Part shown: piece after piece, positions 25,348-34,237 of the stretch
Numbering within the stretch: position 1 is the stretch's first letter
How the letters are laid out: each line of letters opens with the position of its first letter
From: Mycobacterium sp. OTB74
GTDB taxonomy: Bacteria > Actinomycetota > Actinomycetes > Mycobacteriales > Mycobacteriaceae
Assembly: GCF_029892685.1 (NCBI RefSeq)
Contig: NZ_JARXVD010000014.1
Coordinates: 62,001-126,000 of the forward strand
Length of the DNA: 64,000 nt
Reading direction: 5' to 3'
Position numbers and translations under genes: made by a program
Notes under the pieces: model-generated
The model's input: only the letters and a program-made list of their open reading frames with translations
What the model was told of the DNA's origin: nothing
Databases searched by the model: none

Positions 25348-25596
25348 TTGGGCGGTTTACAGCCGTGGCACTGGTTGATTGTCATTGCGGTTTTCGTTCT
25401 GCTGTTCGGCGCCAAGAAGCTGCCGGACGCGGCTCGTTCGCTCGGCAAGTCGATGCGCATCTTCAAGTCAGAAATCAAGGAGATGCAGTCGGACGGTCAA
25501 CCGGCCGCCCCCACGCCGATCGCATCTGAGCGGGCCGAAGCTCCGGCGCCTGCGCCGCAGCAGGCACCGGACTCCGCGGACAAGCACCCGGCCTGA
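25348..25596 (+). CDS. tatA: TatA, twin-arginine translocase pore subunit
   Basis: An 82-residue protein with one N-terminal membrane helix (WHWLIVIAVFVLLFG), the hinge FGAKKLPDAARSLGKSMRIFKSEI amphipathic helix, and a proline/alanine-rich tail. TTG at 25348 was preferred over GTG 25339 because GGAGG (25335-25339) then has 8-nt spacing and the protein begins MGGLQPWHW, matching M. tuberculosis TatA. It works with TatC, encoded next, and a TatB elsewhere, to export folded proteins such as the binding protein at 16522-17847. Confidence 0.95.
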   Translation: MGGLQPWHWLIVIAVFVLLFGAKKLPDAARSLGKSMRIFKSEIKEMQSDGQPAAPTPIASERAEAPAPAPQQAPDSADKHPA

Positions 25597-25613
25597 TCTT
25601 TGTTGGACGCCGG

Positions 25614-25638
25614 CCGTCACGCGATGAGCGCGTGACGG
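25614..25638 (+). terminator. Hairpin between tatA and tatC
   Basis: CCGTCACGCG-ATGAG-CGCGTGACGG is a perfect 10-bp stem with a 5-nt loop in the 64-bp tatA-tatC gap. It lacks a U-tract. It may be a partial terminator or an mRNA-stabilising element keeping TatA more abundant than TatC. Confidence 0.55.
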
Positions 25639-25660
25639 TGCGGCATCCCGTACTAAACAC

Positions 25661-26602
25661 GTGCAGATTCCCGGATTTCTCAAGAAGCTTGACCCGCGCC
25701 GTCGACGTGCGCGGGTCAATCCTGACGGCACCATGTCGCTCGTCGACCACCTCGAAGAGCTGCGCAGCCGTCTGCTCATCGCGGTCATCGCGGTCCTGTT
25801 GACCACCGTTGTCGGTTTCTTCTGGTACAGCCATGGCATCTTCGGCTACCCCAGCTTGGGGGACTGGTTGCGCGGACCATACTGTGCGCTGCCCGCTTCG
25901 GCGCGGGCGACCATCGCCCCCAACGGCGAATGCCGGTTGCTTGCGACGGCGCCATTCGATCAGTTCATGCTGCGGCTCAAGGTCGGTATGGCCGCGGGCG
26001 TCATCTTGGCCTGCCCGGTGTGGCTCTATCAGATCTGGGCGTTCATCACTCCTGGGTTGTACAAGAAGGAACGCCGGTTCGCCTCGCTGTTCGTCGGGTT
26101 CGGCGCGCTGTTGTTCGTCTCCGGTGCACTACTGGCCTATGTGGTGCTGTCCAAGGCGCTGTCGTTCCTACTCACTGTGGGCAGCGACGTGCAGATCACC
26201 GCGCTGTCCGGCGAGCAGTACTTCGGCTTCCTGATCAACCTGCTGATCGTGTTCGGTATCAGCTTCGAGTTCCCGTTGCTGATCATCATGCTCAACATGG
26301 TCGGCGTGCTGACTTATGAGCGGCTGGCAGCGTGGCGCCGCGGGTTGATTTTCGGGCTGTTCGTGTTCGCCGCTTTCGCCACGCCAGGCTCGGATCCGTT
26401 CTCCATGCTGGCGTTGTCACTGGCGCTGACGGTGCTGCTGGAAATTTCCATCCAGGTGGCCAGGTTGCACGATCGCAGTAAGGCCCGTCGCGAAGCTCTC
26501 GAGGTTCCCGAGGACGAAGCCGCCCCGATCGGGACACCGGAACCCATCGACGCGCCGAGCGCGGTGCCTGCGCCGCTGAACTTCGATGACGACGCCACCT
26601 GA
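25661..26602 (+). CDS. tatC: TatC, twin-arginine translocase receptor subunit
   Basis: A 313-residue protein with six membrane helices. The signature SLVDHLEELRSRLLIAVIAVLL comes after a short cytoplasmic N-terminus, and the conserved FSFEFPLLIIML-type segment GISFEFPLLIIMLNMVGVL is near 200. TatC binds the RR signal peptide. A charged, alanine/proline-rich C-terminal tail of about 60 residues extends beyond the last helix. GTG start. Its end overlaps helY by 17 nt. Confidence 0.95.
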   Translation: MQIPGFLKKLDPRRRRARVNPDGTMSLVDHLEELRSRLLIAVIAVLLTTVVGFFWYSHGIFGYPSLGDWLRGPYCALPASARATIAPNGECRLLATAPFDQFMLRLKVGMAAGVILACPVWLYQIWAFITPGLYKKERRFASLFVGFGALLFVSGALLAYVVLSKALSFLLTVGSDVQITALSGEQYFGFLINLLIVFGISFEFPLLIIMLNMVGVLTYERLAAWRRGLIFGLFVFAAFATPGSDPFSMLALSLALTVLLEISIQVARLHDRSKARREALEVPEDEAAPIGTPEPIDAPSAVPAPLNFDDDAT

Positions 26603-29360
26603 CATCGTCATCGGTCCGCAACTCCGCGACTTCGCCGCGGGGTTGTCGTTCACACTCGACGGCTTCCAGGTCCAGGCTTGCTCTGCGCTCGAAGCTGGTC
26701 GGGGTGTACTGGTGTGCGCACCGACGGGCGCCGGCAAGACCGTGGTCGGTGAGTTCGCCGTACACCTGGCGCTGGCCGCCGGCCGAAAGTGCTTCTACAC
26801 CACGCCCATCAAGGCGCTGAGCAACCAGAAGCACAACGATCTGGTGGCCCGCTACGGGCCCGAGCGCATCGGCTTGCTCACCGGCGATCAGGCCATCAAC
26901 GGTGACGCAGACATCGTGGTGATGACCACCGAGGTGCTGCGCAACATGCTGTACGCCAATTCTGATGCGCTGTACGGACTTTCGTACGTCGTGATGGACG
27001 AGGTGCACTTTCTGGCCGACCGGATGCGCGGTGCGGTGTGGGAAGAAGTGATCCTGCACCTGCCTGACGACGTTCGACTGGTCAGCCTGTCGGCCACGGT
27101 GAGCAACGCCGAGGAGTTCGGCGGCTGGATTCAGACCGTCCGCGGCGACACCACCGTGGTGGTCGACGAGCACCGCCCGGTGCCGCTGTGGCAGCACATG
27201 CTGGTGGGCCGACGACTGTTCGATCTGTTCGATCTCAGCGCTACCGGCGCCAAGCCCCAGGTCGATCCGGCGCTGCTGCGGCACATCGCGCACCGCCGCG
27301 AGGCCGACCGGATGCTGGACTGGCAACCGCGGGGTCGAAGCGGAGACGGGCGCGGACGTCCTAGGGGCCGGCCGGCGATGTACCGCCCGCCGAGTCGGCC
27401 CGACGTCATCGGCACCCTGGATCAGGCCGGCCTGCTGCCGGCCATCACCTTCGTGTTTTCCCGCGCCGGGTGCGATACCGCAGTCAAGCAATGCCTGCGC
27501 TCAACGGTGCGGTTGACCAACCGTGAGGAACGCGACCGGATCGCGGAGGTCATCGATCGTCGGTGCGCCGACCTCGACGAGTCCGATCTGGTGGTGCTGG
27601 ACTATCACGAATGGCGTGAGGGCCTGCTGCGCGGAGTGGCGGCGCACCATGCCGGACTGCTGCCGGTGTTCCGGCACACCGTCGAGGAACTGTTCACCGC
27701 TGGGCTGGTGAAGGCCGTATTCGCCACGGAGACACTGGCTTTGGGTATCAACATGCCAGCCCGCACAGTGGTGTTGGAACGGCTGGTGAAGTACAACGGC
27801 GAGCAACACGCCCCGCTGACCCCGGGGGAGTACACCCAGTTGACGGGACGGGCCGGCCGCCGCGGCATCGATGTCGAAGGGCACGCGGTGGTGCTGTGGC
27901 ACGCCACCGACGAGATGGCCGACCCCGCCCAGGTTGCGGGTCTGGCATCGACCCGGACCTTCCCGCTGCGTAGCTCGTTCGCGCCGTCGTACAACATGAC
28001 CATCAACCTGGTGCAGCATATGAGCCCGACGCAGGCCCACCAGCTGTTGGAACAGTCGTTTGCGCAGTATCAGGCCGACCGGTCGGTATCGGGCCTGGTA
28101 CGCGGCATCAAGCGTGGTGAGCGAATGCTCGGCGAGATCTCTGCAGAACAGGGCGAGCAGTGGTCGTCGGTACTCGAGTACGCCCGGCTGCGCGCCGCCA
28201 TCACCGAGCGTGAACGCGCCCAGTCTCGGGCCTCGAGGCTACAGCGGCGCAGGGCCGTCAACGAAGCCCTCGCCTCGTTGAAGCGCGGCGACATCATCTC
28301 CGTCGGTCAGGGTCGGCGCAGCGGTCTGGCTGTGGTGCTGGAGGCGGCGTTGGACGCCGACGATCCGCGTCCGCTGGTTCTTACCGAACACCGTTGGGCC
28401 GGAAGGATTTCGGTTGCTGATTACGCCGGACCGTCGGCTCGGCTGGGCACCATGTCGCTACCGAAACGGGTCGAACATCGCCAACCCAAGGTGCGCCGCG
28501 ACCTGGCGTCGGCGCTGTTGTCGGCGGCCGAAAGTCTGGAGCTCCCGTCGGCGCGGCGCAAGCGCAGTGCCGGTACCGAAGACGAGGGGCCTGAGGTCGA
28601 TCTGGAACTTGCCGGTCTACGCGAGCAGATGCGCCGTCACCCGGTGCACCAACTGCCCGACCGCGAGGCCCAGGTCCGCGCCGCCGAACGGTACCTGCGG
28701 ATCGAGCGGGACAACGCCCAGATTCAGCAGAAAGTCGACGCCGCCACCAACTCGCTGGCCCGCACGTTCGACCGAATTGTTCTGCTACTGAGTGAGCGAG
28801 GGTTCATCGACGCCTCCGGTGATGACCCGAAGGTCACCGATGACGGCCGGTTGCTGGCCCGCATCTACAGCGAGAGCGACCTGCTGGTCGCCGAATGCCT
28901 GCGGAGCGGTGCGTGGGATGGCCTGAACCCGGCGGAACTGGCTGCGGTGCTGTCGGCGGTGCTGTTCGAATCGCGCGGGGACGGGCCTTCCGTACCGCCC
29001 GGCGCCGAGCAGGCCACCGCAGAGGTGCGGCGCGCGCTGGCCAAGACCCGCCGCTTGTGGACCGATATCCGGGGCGACGAACGACGGCACCGCCTGCCCT
29101 TCAGCCGTGAACCCGACTCCGGTTTTGTGGCGGCCGTGTACAGCTGGGCCTCTTACGGTGATTTGACCGCGGCCCTGATAGCTTCCGACAACGGCAACGG
29201 AAACCCTTTGTCTGCAGGCGATTTCGTGCGCTGGTGCCGGCAGGTTCTTGATCTGCTGGATCAGGTGCGGCTGGCGGCGCCGTCGGCTGAGTTGCGGGCG
29301 ACGGCCAAGCGTGCCATCAATGCGGTGCGGTGCGGCGTCGTGGCGATCGACACCATGTAA
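26586..29360 (+). CDS. helY: HelY, Ski2/Mtr4-like DEVH-box helicase
   Basis: A 924-residue superfamily 2 helicase. Walker A APTGAGKT is at 45-52 and DEVH at 138-141. TKALALGINMPA-type motif V appears as ATETLALGINMPARTVV and motif VI as QLTGRAGRRGID. The C-terminal third is the DSHCT domain (EAAVYSWASYGDLTAAL, CRQVLDLLDQVRLAAPSAELRATAKRAINAVRCGVVA). The family unwinds structured RNA or RNA/DNA. A basic insertion RGRSGDGRGRPRGRP at about 249-263 may bind nucleic acid. Last gene of the pafA run. Confidence 0.95.
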   Translation: MTTPPDIVIGPQLRDFAAGLSFTLDGFQVQACSALEAGRGVLVCAPTGAGKTVVGEFAVHLALAAGRKCFYTTPIKALSNQKHNDLVARYGPERIGLLTGDQAINGDADIVVMTTEVLRNMLYANSDALYGLSYVVMDEVHFLADRMRGAVWEEVILHLPDDVRLVSLSATVSNAEEFGGWIQTVRGDTTVVVDEHRPVPLWQHMLVGRRLFDLFDLSATGAKPQVDPALLRHIAHRREADRMLDWQPRGRSGDGRGRPRGRPAMYRPPSRPDVIGTLDQAGLLPAITFVFSRAGCDTAVKQCLRSTVRLTNREERDRIAEVIDRRCADLDESDLVVLDYHEWREGLLRGVAAHHAGLLPVFRHTVEELFTAGLVKAVFATETLALGINMPARTVVLERLVKYNGEQHAPLTPGEYTQLTGRAGRRGIDVEGHAVVLWHATDEMADPAQVAGLASTRTFPLRSSFAPSYNMTINLVQHMSPTQAHQLLEQSFAQYQADRSVSGLVRGIKRGERMLGEISAEQGEQWSSVLEYARLRAAITERERAQSRASRLQRRRAVNEALASLKRGDIISVGQGRRSGLAVVLEAALDADDPRPLVLTEHRWAGRISVADYAGPSARLGTMSLPKRVEHRQPKVRRDLASALLSAAESLELPSARRKRSAGTEDEGPEVDLELAGLREQMRRHPVHQLPDREAQVRAAERYLRIERDNAQIQQKVDAATNSLARTFDRIVLLLSERGFIDASGDDPKVTDDGRLLARIYSESDLLVAECLRSGAWDGLNPAELAAVLSAVLFESRGDGPSVPPGAEQATAEVRRALAKTRRLWTDIRGDERRHRLPFSREPDSGFVAAVYSWASYGDLTAALIASDNGNGNPLSAGDFVRWCRQVLDLLDQVRLAAPSAELRATAKRAINAVRCGVVAIDTM

Positions 29361-29361
29361 C

Positions 29362-30240
29362 TCAGATCCGCTCCAAGTCCAGCCAGTCGTCGACCATGAA
29401 CCGGTCGCCTCGGGCGACGATCGTCGCCCCACCATGGCCTGGATAGTGCGCCGGTATCACGGTGGCGCGTCGTCGAGCGGCCTCGGTGAAGATGCGTTTC
29501 CGGGTGACGGTGGCCTCGTCGGCGTTGATGTCGAATGCGCACGGGTCGGAGGGTCGGGGGATCTGGATCGGGCAGTGGGTCAGGTCGCCGACGAACACCG
29601 CGGGCTTACCTGCATCCAGCCACACCACCGTCGATCCCGGGGTGTGGCCGGCGGCCGGCCGCAACCACACCGATTCACTCAACTGATGCTCTCCGCTGAA
29701 CTTCTCGGTCTGGTCGGCGACCGGAATGATGCTGTCGGAGAACACGATTCGCATGTCGTCGGTCGTGGTCGGGCTGTCCGGGGCGAAGAATCGGTAGTCG
29801 CCCTCTGGCATCAGATAGCGGGCGTTGGGAAACGTCGGTTTCCAACTGCCATCGACCAGTTGGGTGTTCCAGCCGACGTGGTCGGTGTGCAGGTGGGTGT
29901 TTATCACCACATCGACTTCCGCTGAGTCGACCCCGGCTGCGTGCAGCGCGCCCAGAAATCCGGTGTTCAGGTGATCCAGCGGCGGCTTGTCGGGCCGGTC
30001 CCGGTCATTGCCGACGCCGGTGTCGATGACGATCGTCAAGCCATCCACCTGCAGGACCCAGGTCTGCATCATGATGCGCCACTGATTGGTGTCGGCATTC
30101 CAGAAGTCCGTGGCCAGCAGGTCGGCTTCGGCCCGCCATGATTCTGGCGGCGTGGCGGCGAACAGGGAAGTCGTCACCTCGATCTGGGTCTCCACGATCC
30201 GGGTCAGGGTGGCGCTGCCCATCCGGATGCGATTGCTCAC
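29362..30240 (-). CDS. Metallo-beta-lactamase-fold hydrolase
   Basis: A 292-residue enzyme. The zinc-binding motif is NTHLHTDHVGWN, with further ligands in AAGHTPGS, VFVGDLTHCP and IPAHYPGHGG. The fold and motif spacing are those of the MBL-fold lactonase/hydrolase group (AHL-lactonase-like). Its natural substrate is unknown. GTG at 30240 (VSNRIRMGSATLTRI) was selected as the likeliest start; an ATG at 30222 is an alternative. It converges on helY with a 1-bp gap. Confidence 0.85.
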   Translation of the reverse strand: MSNRIRMGSATLTRIVETQIEVTTSLFAATPPESWRAEADLLATDFWNADTNQWRIMMQTWVLQVDGLTIVIDTGVGNDRDRPDKPPLDHLNTGFLGALHAAGVDSAEVDVVINTHLHTDHVGWNTQLVDGSWKPTFPNARYLMPEGDYRFFAPDSPTTTDDMRIVFSDSIIPVADQTEKFSGEHQLSESVWLRPAAGHTPGSTVVWLDAGKPAVFVGDLTHCPIQIPRPSDPCAFDINADEATVTRKRIFTEAARRRATVIPAHYPGHGGATIVARGDRFMVDDWLDLERI

Positions 30241-30421
30241 GTGGCCGACAGTAGGGGTTGACCGGACCAAACGGGTGTTTAACCCGCAGTAACAGGCCAG
30301 ACACGCGCGTCGCCAGCCATCGGCGCGGCATGCATGCCAGTTTGCGACGGTAGGGTAGATGGTCAGCGCCTAATTGATTGGCGGAGGTTTTGGCAGAGCC
30401 CACACGGGTCGAGGAGAGACG

Positions 30422-31120
30422 ATGACTGGACCACAGGGACCTGACCCGTCGCAGCAGTGGTCAGGTCAGCCGCCTGCGTGGGGTCAGCCCACACCCGGCG
30501 CGCAACCGGACGCGGCCAACCCGGCCTGGCAGCAGCCGCCGGCGTACAGCCCGGAGCAGTATCAGCAGTATCCGGCGACCGGACAGCCAGCCGCCGGCTA
30601 CCCGCCTCAGCAGTTCGGTCAGCCTGAATACAACCCGGCTGCCGGCTATCCGGCGGCCGGCTACGGCGCACCGCAGCCGGGGCAGCCTTACGGCCAGCCC
30701 CAGTTCGGCCAGCAATTCGGCCAGCCCCAGTACGGGCAGGCGGCGCAGTTCGATCAGCAGTTCGGTGCGCCGCCGTCGGGCAACAAGCCGTCCAAGAAGC
30801 TGATCGCCATTGCCGGCGCAGTTGCGGCCGTTGCTGTGATTGCTGTCGGAGTGCTGGGCTTCGTGTGGCCGGGCTGGTTCGTCACCACCAAGCTGGACGT
30901 CAACGCCGCGCAGACCGGTGTGCAGAAGGTCCTTTCGGACGAGACCAACGGCTACGGCGCCAAGAACGTCAAGGACGTCAAGTGCAACAACGGCCAAGAC
31001 CCTGAGGTGAAGCCGGGCACGACGTTCAACTGTGACGTCAGCATCGATGGAACCAAGCGCAGCGTCACCGTGAAGTTCCAGGATGACAAGGGCACCTACG
31101 AAGTGGGCCGGCCCAAGTAG
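30422..31120 (+). CDS. DUF4333 membrane protein with Pro/Gln-rich N-terminus
   Basis: A 232-residue protein of the Rv2091c type. Residues 1-115 are a low-complexity Pro/Gln/Gly/Tyr cytoplasmic region with repeats such as AAGYP, QFGQ and QPQYGQ. One membrane helix follows (LIAIAGAVAAVAVIAVGVLGFVWPGW). The outside part is a DUF4333 domain with Cys pair: KDVKCNNGQDPEVKPGTTFNCDVSIDG. Function unknown; the low-complexity part resembles those seen in cell-pole or cell-envelope proteins. GAGGAGA lies just before the ATG. Confidence 0.88.
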   Translation: MTGPQGPDPSQQWSGQPPAWGQPTPGAQPDAANPAWQQPPAYSPEQYQQYPATGQPAAGYPPQQFGQPEYNPAAGYPAAGYGAPQPGQPYGQPQFGQQFGQPQYGQAAQFDQQFGAPPSGNKPSKKLIAIAGAVAAVAVIAVGVLGFVWPGWFVTTKLDVNAAQTGVQKVLSDETNGYGAKNVKDVKCNNGQDPEVKPGTTFNCDVSIDGTKRSVTVKFQDDKGTYEVGRPK

Positions 31121-31135
31121 CCCCAAGCTCGCGGG

Positions 31136-32098
31136 CTACAGGCTGTCCAGCGCTTTCTGCAGTCGGCCGATGGATGAAGTGACGCCGTAGGCGCCAGCAA
31201 GTTCGGCCACCCGCTGCGGGTCTCGCGCGGCCAGTGGCAGCACGTCGGTCTCGGTCGACAGCTGTACCGGCGCGTCGGTAGCCACCCGCACCACCGGCAG
31301 CGCCGCGGCGATGTAGTCGGTAGCCGCCAGCAGCTTCTTGCGTTGGGCCGCAGCTATTTTCGACCCAGGGTCAGCGGCTGCGGTTTGGACGGCGGCCAGG
31401 GATCCATAGGTCTGAAGCAGGGTGGCCGCGGTCTTTTCGCCGATTCCGGTAACCCCGGGCAACCCGTCGGATGGATCACCGCGCAGTAGTGCCAGTTCGG
31501 CGTACGCGGCACCGGCCCGGTCCAATGGCACGCCATAGTTCTCGGCCACCTCCGCCGGTCCGTGCAGCACCGCTTTGGCCAGTCCGCGGCCGATGTAAAG
31601 GACACGCAGACCTGGCCCTTTGTCACTGGCCAGCTGCAGCAGGTCGCGGTCTCCGCTGACCACGATCACCGGGTTGTGCTGCTCGCGGAAGGCCAGCGTC
31701 CCGAGCACGTCGTCGGCCTCATAACCCGGCGCGCCTGCGGTGGCGATGCCGAAAGCGTCGAGCAGTTCCATGATCATGTCGACCTGCGGGGTCAGCTCGT
31801 CGGGCACTTCCTCGACGTCGGGATCGTCACCCGAGGTTTCCTCCGCGACGCGATGTGCCTTGTATGACGGGATCAGGTCGACGCGCCACTGCGGCCGCCA
31901 GTCCAGATCCAGGCACACCACCAGCCGACCGGGCTGGTGCTGGGTGACCAGCGCAGCGATGTTGTCGATGAAGCCGCGGACCGCGTTGACCGGGCGACCA
32001 TCGGGCGCGGTGATCGACGACGGCACCCCGAAGAACGAGCGGAACCACATGCTGGCCCCGTCGAGGAGCAGGACCGGATGTGCATTTGATTCGCTCAT
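31136..32098 (-). CDS. 5'-3' exonuclease (Pol I N-terminal-domain-like)
   Basis: A 320-residue stand-alone FEN/Pol I-type nuclease (Rv2090 type). Metal-binding acidic residues appear in VLLLDGASMWFRSFFG, YEADDVLGTLAF, VVSGDRDLLQLASD and LLRGDPSDGLPGVTGIGEKTAATLL, the last being the helix-hairpin-helix motif. It removes RNA primers or 5' flaps. The ATG at 32098 overlaps the stop of the upstream hotdog gene by 4 nt. Confidence 0.93.
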   Translation of the reverse strand: MSESNAHPVLLLDGASMWFRSFFGVPSSITAPDGRPVNAVRGFIDNIAALVTQHQPGRLVVCLDLDWRPQWRVDLIPSYKAHRVAEETSGDDPDVEEVPDELTPQVDMIMELLDAFGIATAGAPGYEADDVLGTLAFREQHNPVIVVSGDRDLLQLASDKGPGLRVLYIGRGLAKAVLHGPAEVAENYGVPLDRAGAAYAELALLRGDPSDGLPGVTGIGEKTAATLLQTYGSLAAVQTAAADPGSKIAAAQRKKLLAATDYIAAALPVVRVATDAPVQLSTETDVLPLAARDPQRVAELAGAYGVTSSIGRLQKALDSL

Positions 32099-32928
32099 GC
32101 GGTCGCCCGGAAGACGTACGACGCCGAGGTGATCACCTTGTCGTCGTTGCCTTCGTCGTGTAGCAGAACGCGCACCGCGATGGTGCCGCCGGCACCTTCC
32201 AACGTTTCGGTCTCGGCGCGGAACGGGCCGGACTTGCCGCGCGCCAGGAACATTACGTGCGCGGATACGCCTTGCACGTCGGTGCCTGCCGCATGCGCTG
32301 CGGCGGTCTCCAGGATGACGAACTGTGGCCCGATGTGCAGCGCAGCATCGGGGGAGGCGACGTCCTCGGTCAGTTCGGGTAGCAGCCACTTGCCATCGTG
32401 CTGGTAGCCGCCGAACACCTGCCATAACGGAGGGAGACTGGGCGAATCCACGACCTCGATGTTGTCTACCTCCATCTTCTCCAGCCCCTCGGGCGGCACC
32501 CCGATGGCAACACCTTGGCCCTCGATCAATGCCAGGGTCCGGTCGGGCCGATCGGCGTCGACGATCTTGGCCCGGCTGTAGCCCATCTGCCGGCCCCGTT
32601 TGAGTTCCTCGGAGATGATCTCGATGCGTTGCACGTCGTGGCCCGGGTCGATGATCTGGCACGAGTGGATGACGGGGTTGGGCACCGCCTCCAGGTCGGA
32701 CATGTGTCCGCTCTCCGGTGCGCTGATGCCCAACACCGCGAACAGCAGCCCGCCGCTGGGGTTGCGCATGTCGTGGCGCACCGTGACGGTGTTGCCGACG
32801 TCGCGGGGGTCCATGGAGTCATATTGGCGGCCGATGTAGCGGTAGCTCAGCAGGCCACCCCAACGGCGTCGCAATTCGGCGGCGTACTCGTCGCGCTGGT
32901 CGGTGAGGTCACGGATATCACGCAGCAT
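32095..32928 (-). CDS. Hotdog-fold protein, thioesterase-like, unknown substrate
   Basis: A 277-residue protein. RHDMRNPSGGLLFAVLGISAPESG and EIISEELKRGRQMGYSRAKIVDADRPDRTLALIEGQGVAIG resemble the PaaI-type hotdog thioesterase pattern. The second half (GPQFVILETAAAHAAGTDVQGVSAHVMFLARGKSGPFRAETETL) looks like another hotdog, giving a double-hotdog arrangement. No catalytic residue can be named. Co-transcribed with the 5'-3' exonuclease and divergent from the PepE-like gene with 18 bp between. Confidence 0.7.
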   Translation of the reverse strand: MLRDIRDLTDQRDEYAAELRRRWGGLLSYRYIGRQYDSMDPRDVGNTVTVRHDMRNPSGGLLFAVLGISAPESGHMSDLEAVPNPVIHSCQIIDPGHDVQRIEIISEELKRGRQMGYSRAKIVDADRPDRTLALIEGQGVAIGVPPEGLEKMEVDNIEVVDSPSLPPLWQVFGGYQHDGKWLLPELTEDVASPDAALHIGPQFVILETAAAHAAGTDVQGVSAHVMFLARGKSGPFRAETETLEGAGGTIAVRVLLHDEGNDDKVITSASYVFRATA

Positions 32929-32946
32929 CGCACTAGCCTATTGGTT

Positions 32947-34092
32947 ATGCAGGCGAGCGAAGCGACGGGAAATGTGACAGTTGGCCGATTCAGCACCGAC
33001 GTCTATGCCGCGCGACTCCGGCGGGCGGCGGCTGCCGCTGCCGAGGCCGGGTTGGCAGGGTTGGTCATCACGCCCGGGTACGACCTGCGGTACCTGACGG
33101 GTTCGCGGGCGCAGACCTTCGAGCGGCTGACCGCGTTCGTGGTGGCGGCCTCGGGTGAGCTGACCATGGTGGTGCCGCGGATGGAGCTGGCCGCGCTCAG
33201 ACAGTCCGCCGTTGGTGAACTCGGTGTGGCCGTTCGAGATTGGGTTGACGGCCAGGATCCGTATGCGATGGTGGCCGCGGCGCTCTCGGGTTCGGCTGTG
33301 GCAGTGACGGATTCGATGCCAGCACTGCATTTGCTGCCGCTGGCGTCGGTGCTGGGTGAAGTGCCGGTCTTGGCGACCGACCTCTTGCGGAATTTGCGAA
33401 TGATCAAGGACGACACCGAAATCGACGCGTTGGTGAAGGCGGGAGCGGCGATCGATCGGGTCCATTCGCTGGTGCCGTCGTTCTTGGTGCCCGGACGTAC
33501 CGAGGCCGACGTTGCTGCTGATATCGCCGAAGCCATTGTTGCCGAAGGACATTCGGAGGTGGCCTTCATCATCGTCGGGTCGGGTCCGAATGGGGCGGAC
33601 CCGCATCACGAATGCTCGGATCGGGTACTGCAGCACGGGGACATCGTCGTCGTCGACATCGGTGGACCGGTGGAGCCGGGCTACAACTCGGACTGCACCA
33701 GGACCTACAGCATCGGCTCTCCTGATCCTGTGGTCGCGCAGCAGTATTCGGTTCTGCAGCGGGCTCAGGCGGCGGCTGTGGCCGCGGTGCGGCCGGGCAT
33801 GACCGCCGAGCAGATCGACGCTGCAGCCCGCGACGTGCTGGCTGCAGAGGGGCTGGCCGAGGTGTTCGTGCACCGCACCGGCCATGGCATCGGGTTGTCG
33901 GTGCACGAGGAGCCGTACATCGTGGCGGGTAATGGGTTGACGCTCGAGCCGGGCATGGCGTTCAGCATCGAGCCGGGCGTGTACTTCGCCGGGCAATGGG
34001 GTGCGCGTATCGAGGACATCGTGGTGGTGACCGAGGGCGGCTGCATCTCGGTGAACAACCAGCCGCATGAGCTGGTAGTGGTGTCGGTATAG
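32947..34092 (+). CDS. pepE: Xaa-Pro-type dipeptidase (PepE/PepQ-like)
   Basis: A 381-residue M24 metallopeptidase. The N-terminal creatinase-like domain (to about 150) is followed by the pita-bread catalytic domain. Metal ligands: IVVVDIGG (Asp), NSDCTRTYS (Asp), HRTGHGIGL (His), SIEPGVYF (Glu) and ARIEDIV (Glu). It should cleave Xaa-Pro dipeptides with Mn or Co. ATG 32947 gives MQASEATGNVTVGRF; the first residues are encoded by a dispersed repeat. A downstream GTG (VTVGRFSTDVY) is an alternative start and aligns better with Rv2089c. Confidence 0.9.
   Translation: MQASEATGNVTVGRFSTDVYAARLRRAAAAAAEAGLAGLVITPGYDLRYLTGSRAQTFERLTAFVVAASGELTMVVPRMELAALRQSAVGELGVAVRDWVDGQDPYAMVAAALSGSAVAVTDSMPALHLLPLASVLGEVPVLATDLLRNLRMIKDDTEIDALVKAGAAIDRVHSLVPSFLVPGRTEADVAADIAEAIVAEGHSEVAFIIVGSGPNGADPHHECSDRVLQHGDIVVVDIGGPVEPGYNSDCTRTYSIGSPDPVVAQQYSVLQRAQAAAVAAVRPGMTAEQIDAAARDVLAAEGLAEVFVHRTGHGIGLSVHEEPYIVAGNGLTLEPGMAFSIEPGVYFAGQWGARIEDIVVVTEGGCISVNNQPHELVVVSV
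32952..32970 (+). repeat. Dispersed repeat, copy at the pepE-like start
   Basis: GGCGAGCGAAGCGACGGGA follows the ATG directly and reads ASEATGN in the pepE frame. It is the same sequence and the same reading frame as the copy in trmI at 5092 and the two copies at 53672 and 53702. Confidence 0.7.
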
Positions 34093-34237
34093 ACCGGTTC
34101 CCGCCGAACTTTGCTGAACCCAATTTGAACCAACCGTGGTAGGAGCAGGATAAGCCATTGCAGCCATCGGAACCTGGGGCCGCCGAGTGAAAGTGGCCAC
34201 TTCGTCGATCTCGGTGTGGGCGCAGCGGGACTGACGG

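Noticed and set aside
34093..34237. Gap of 145 bp after the peptidase gene
   Set aside because: No gene, hairpin or operator could be supported.
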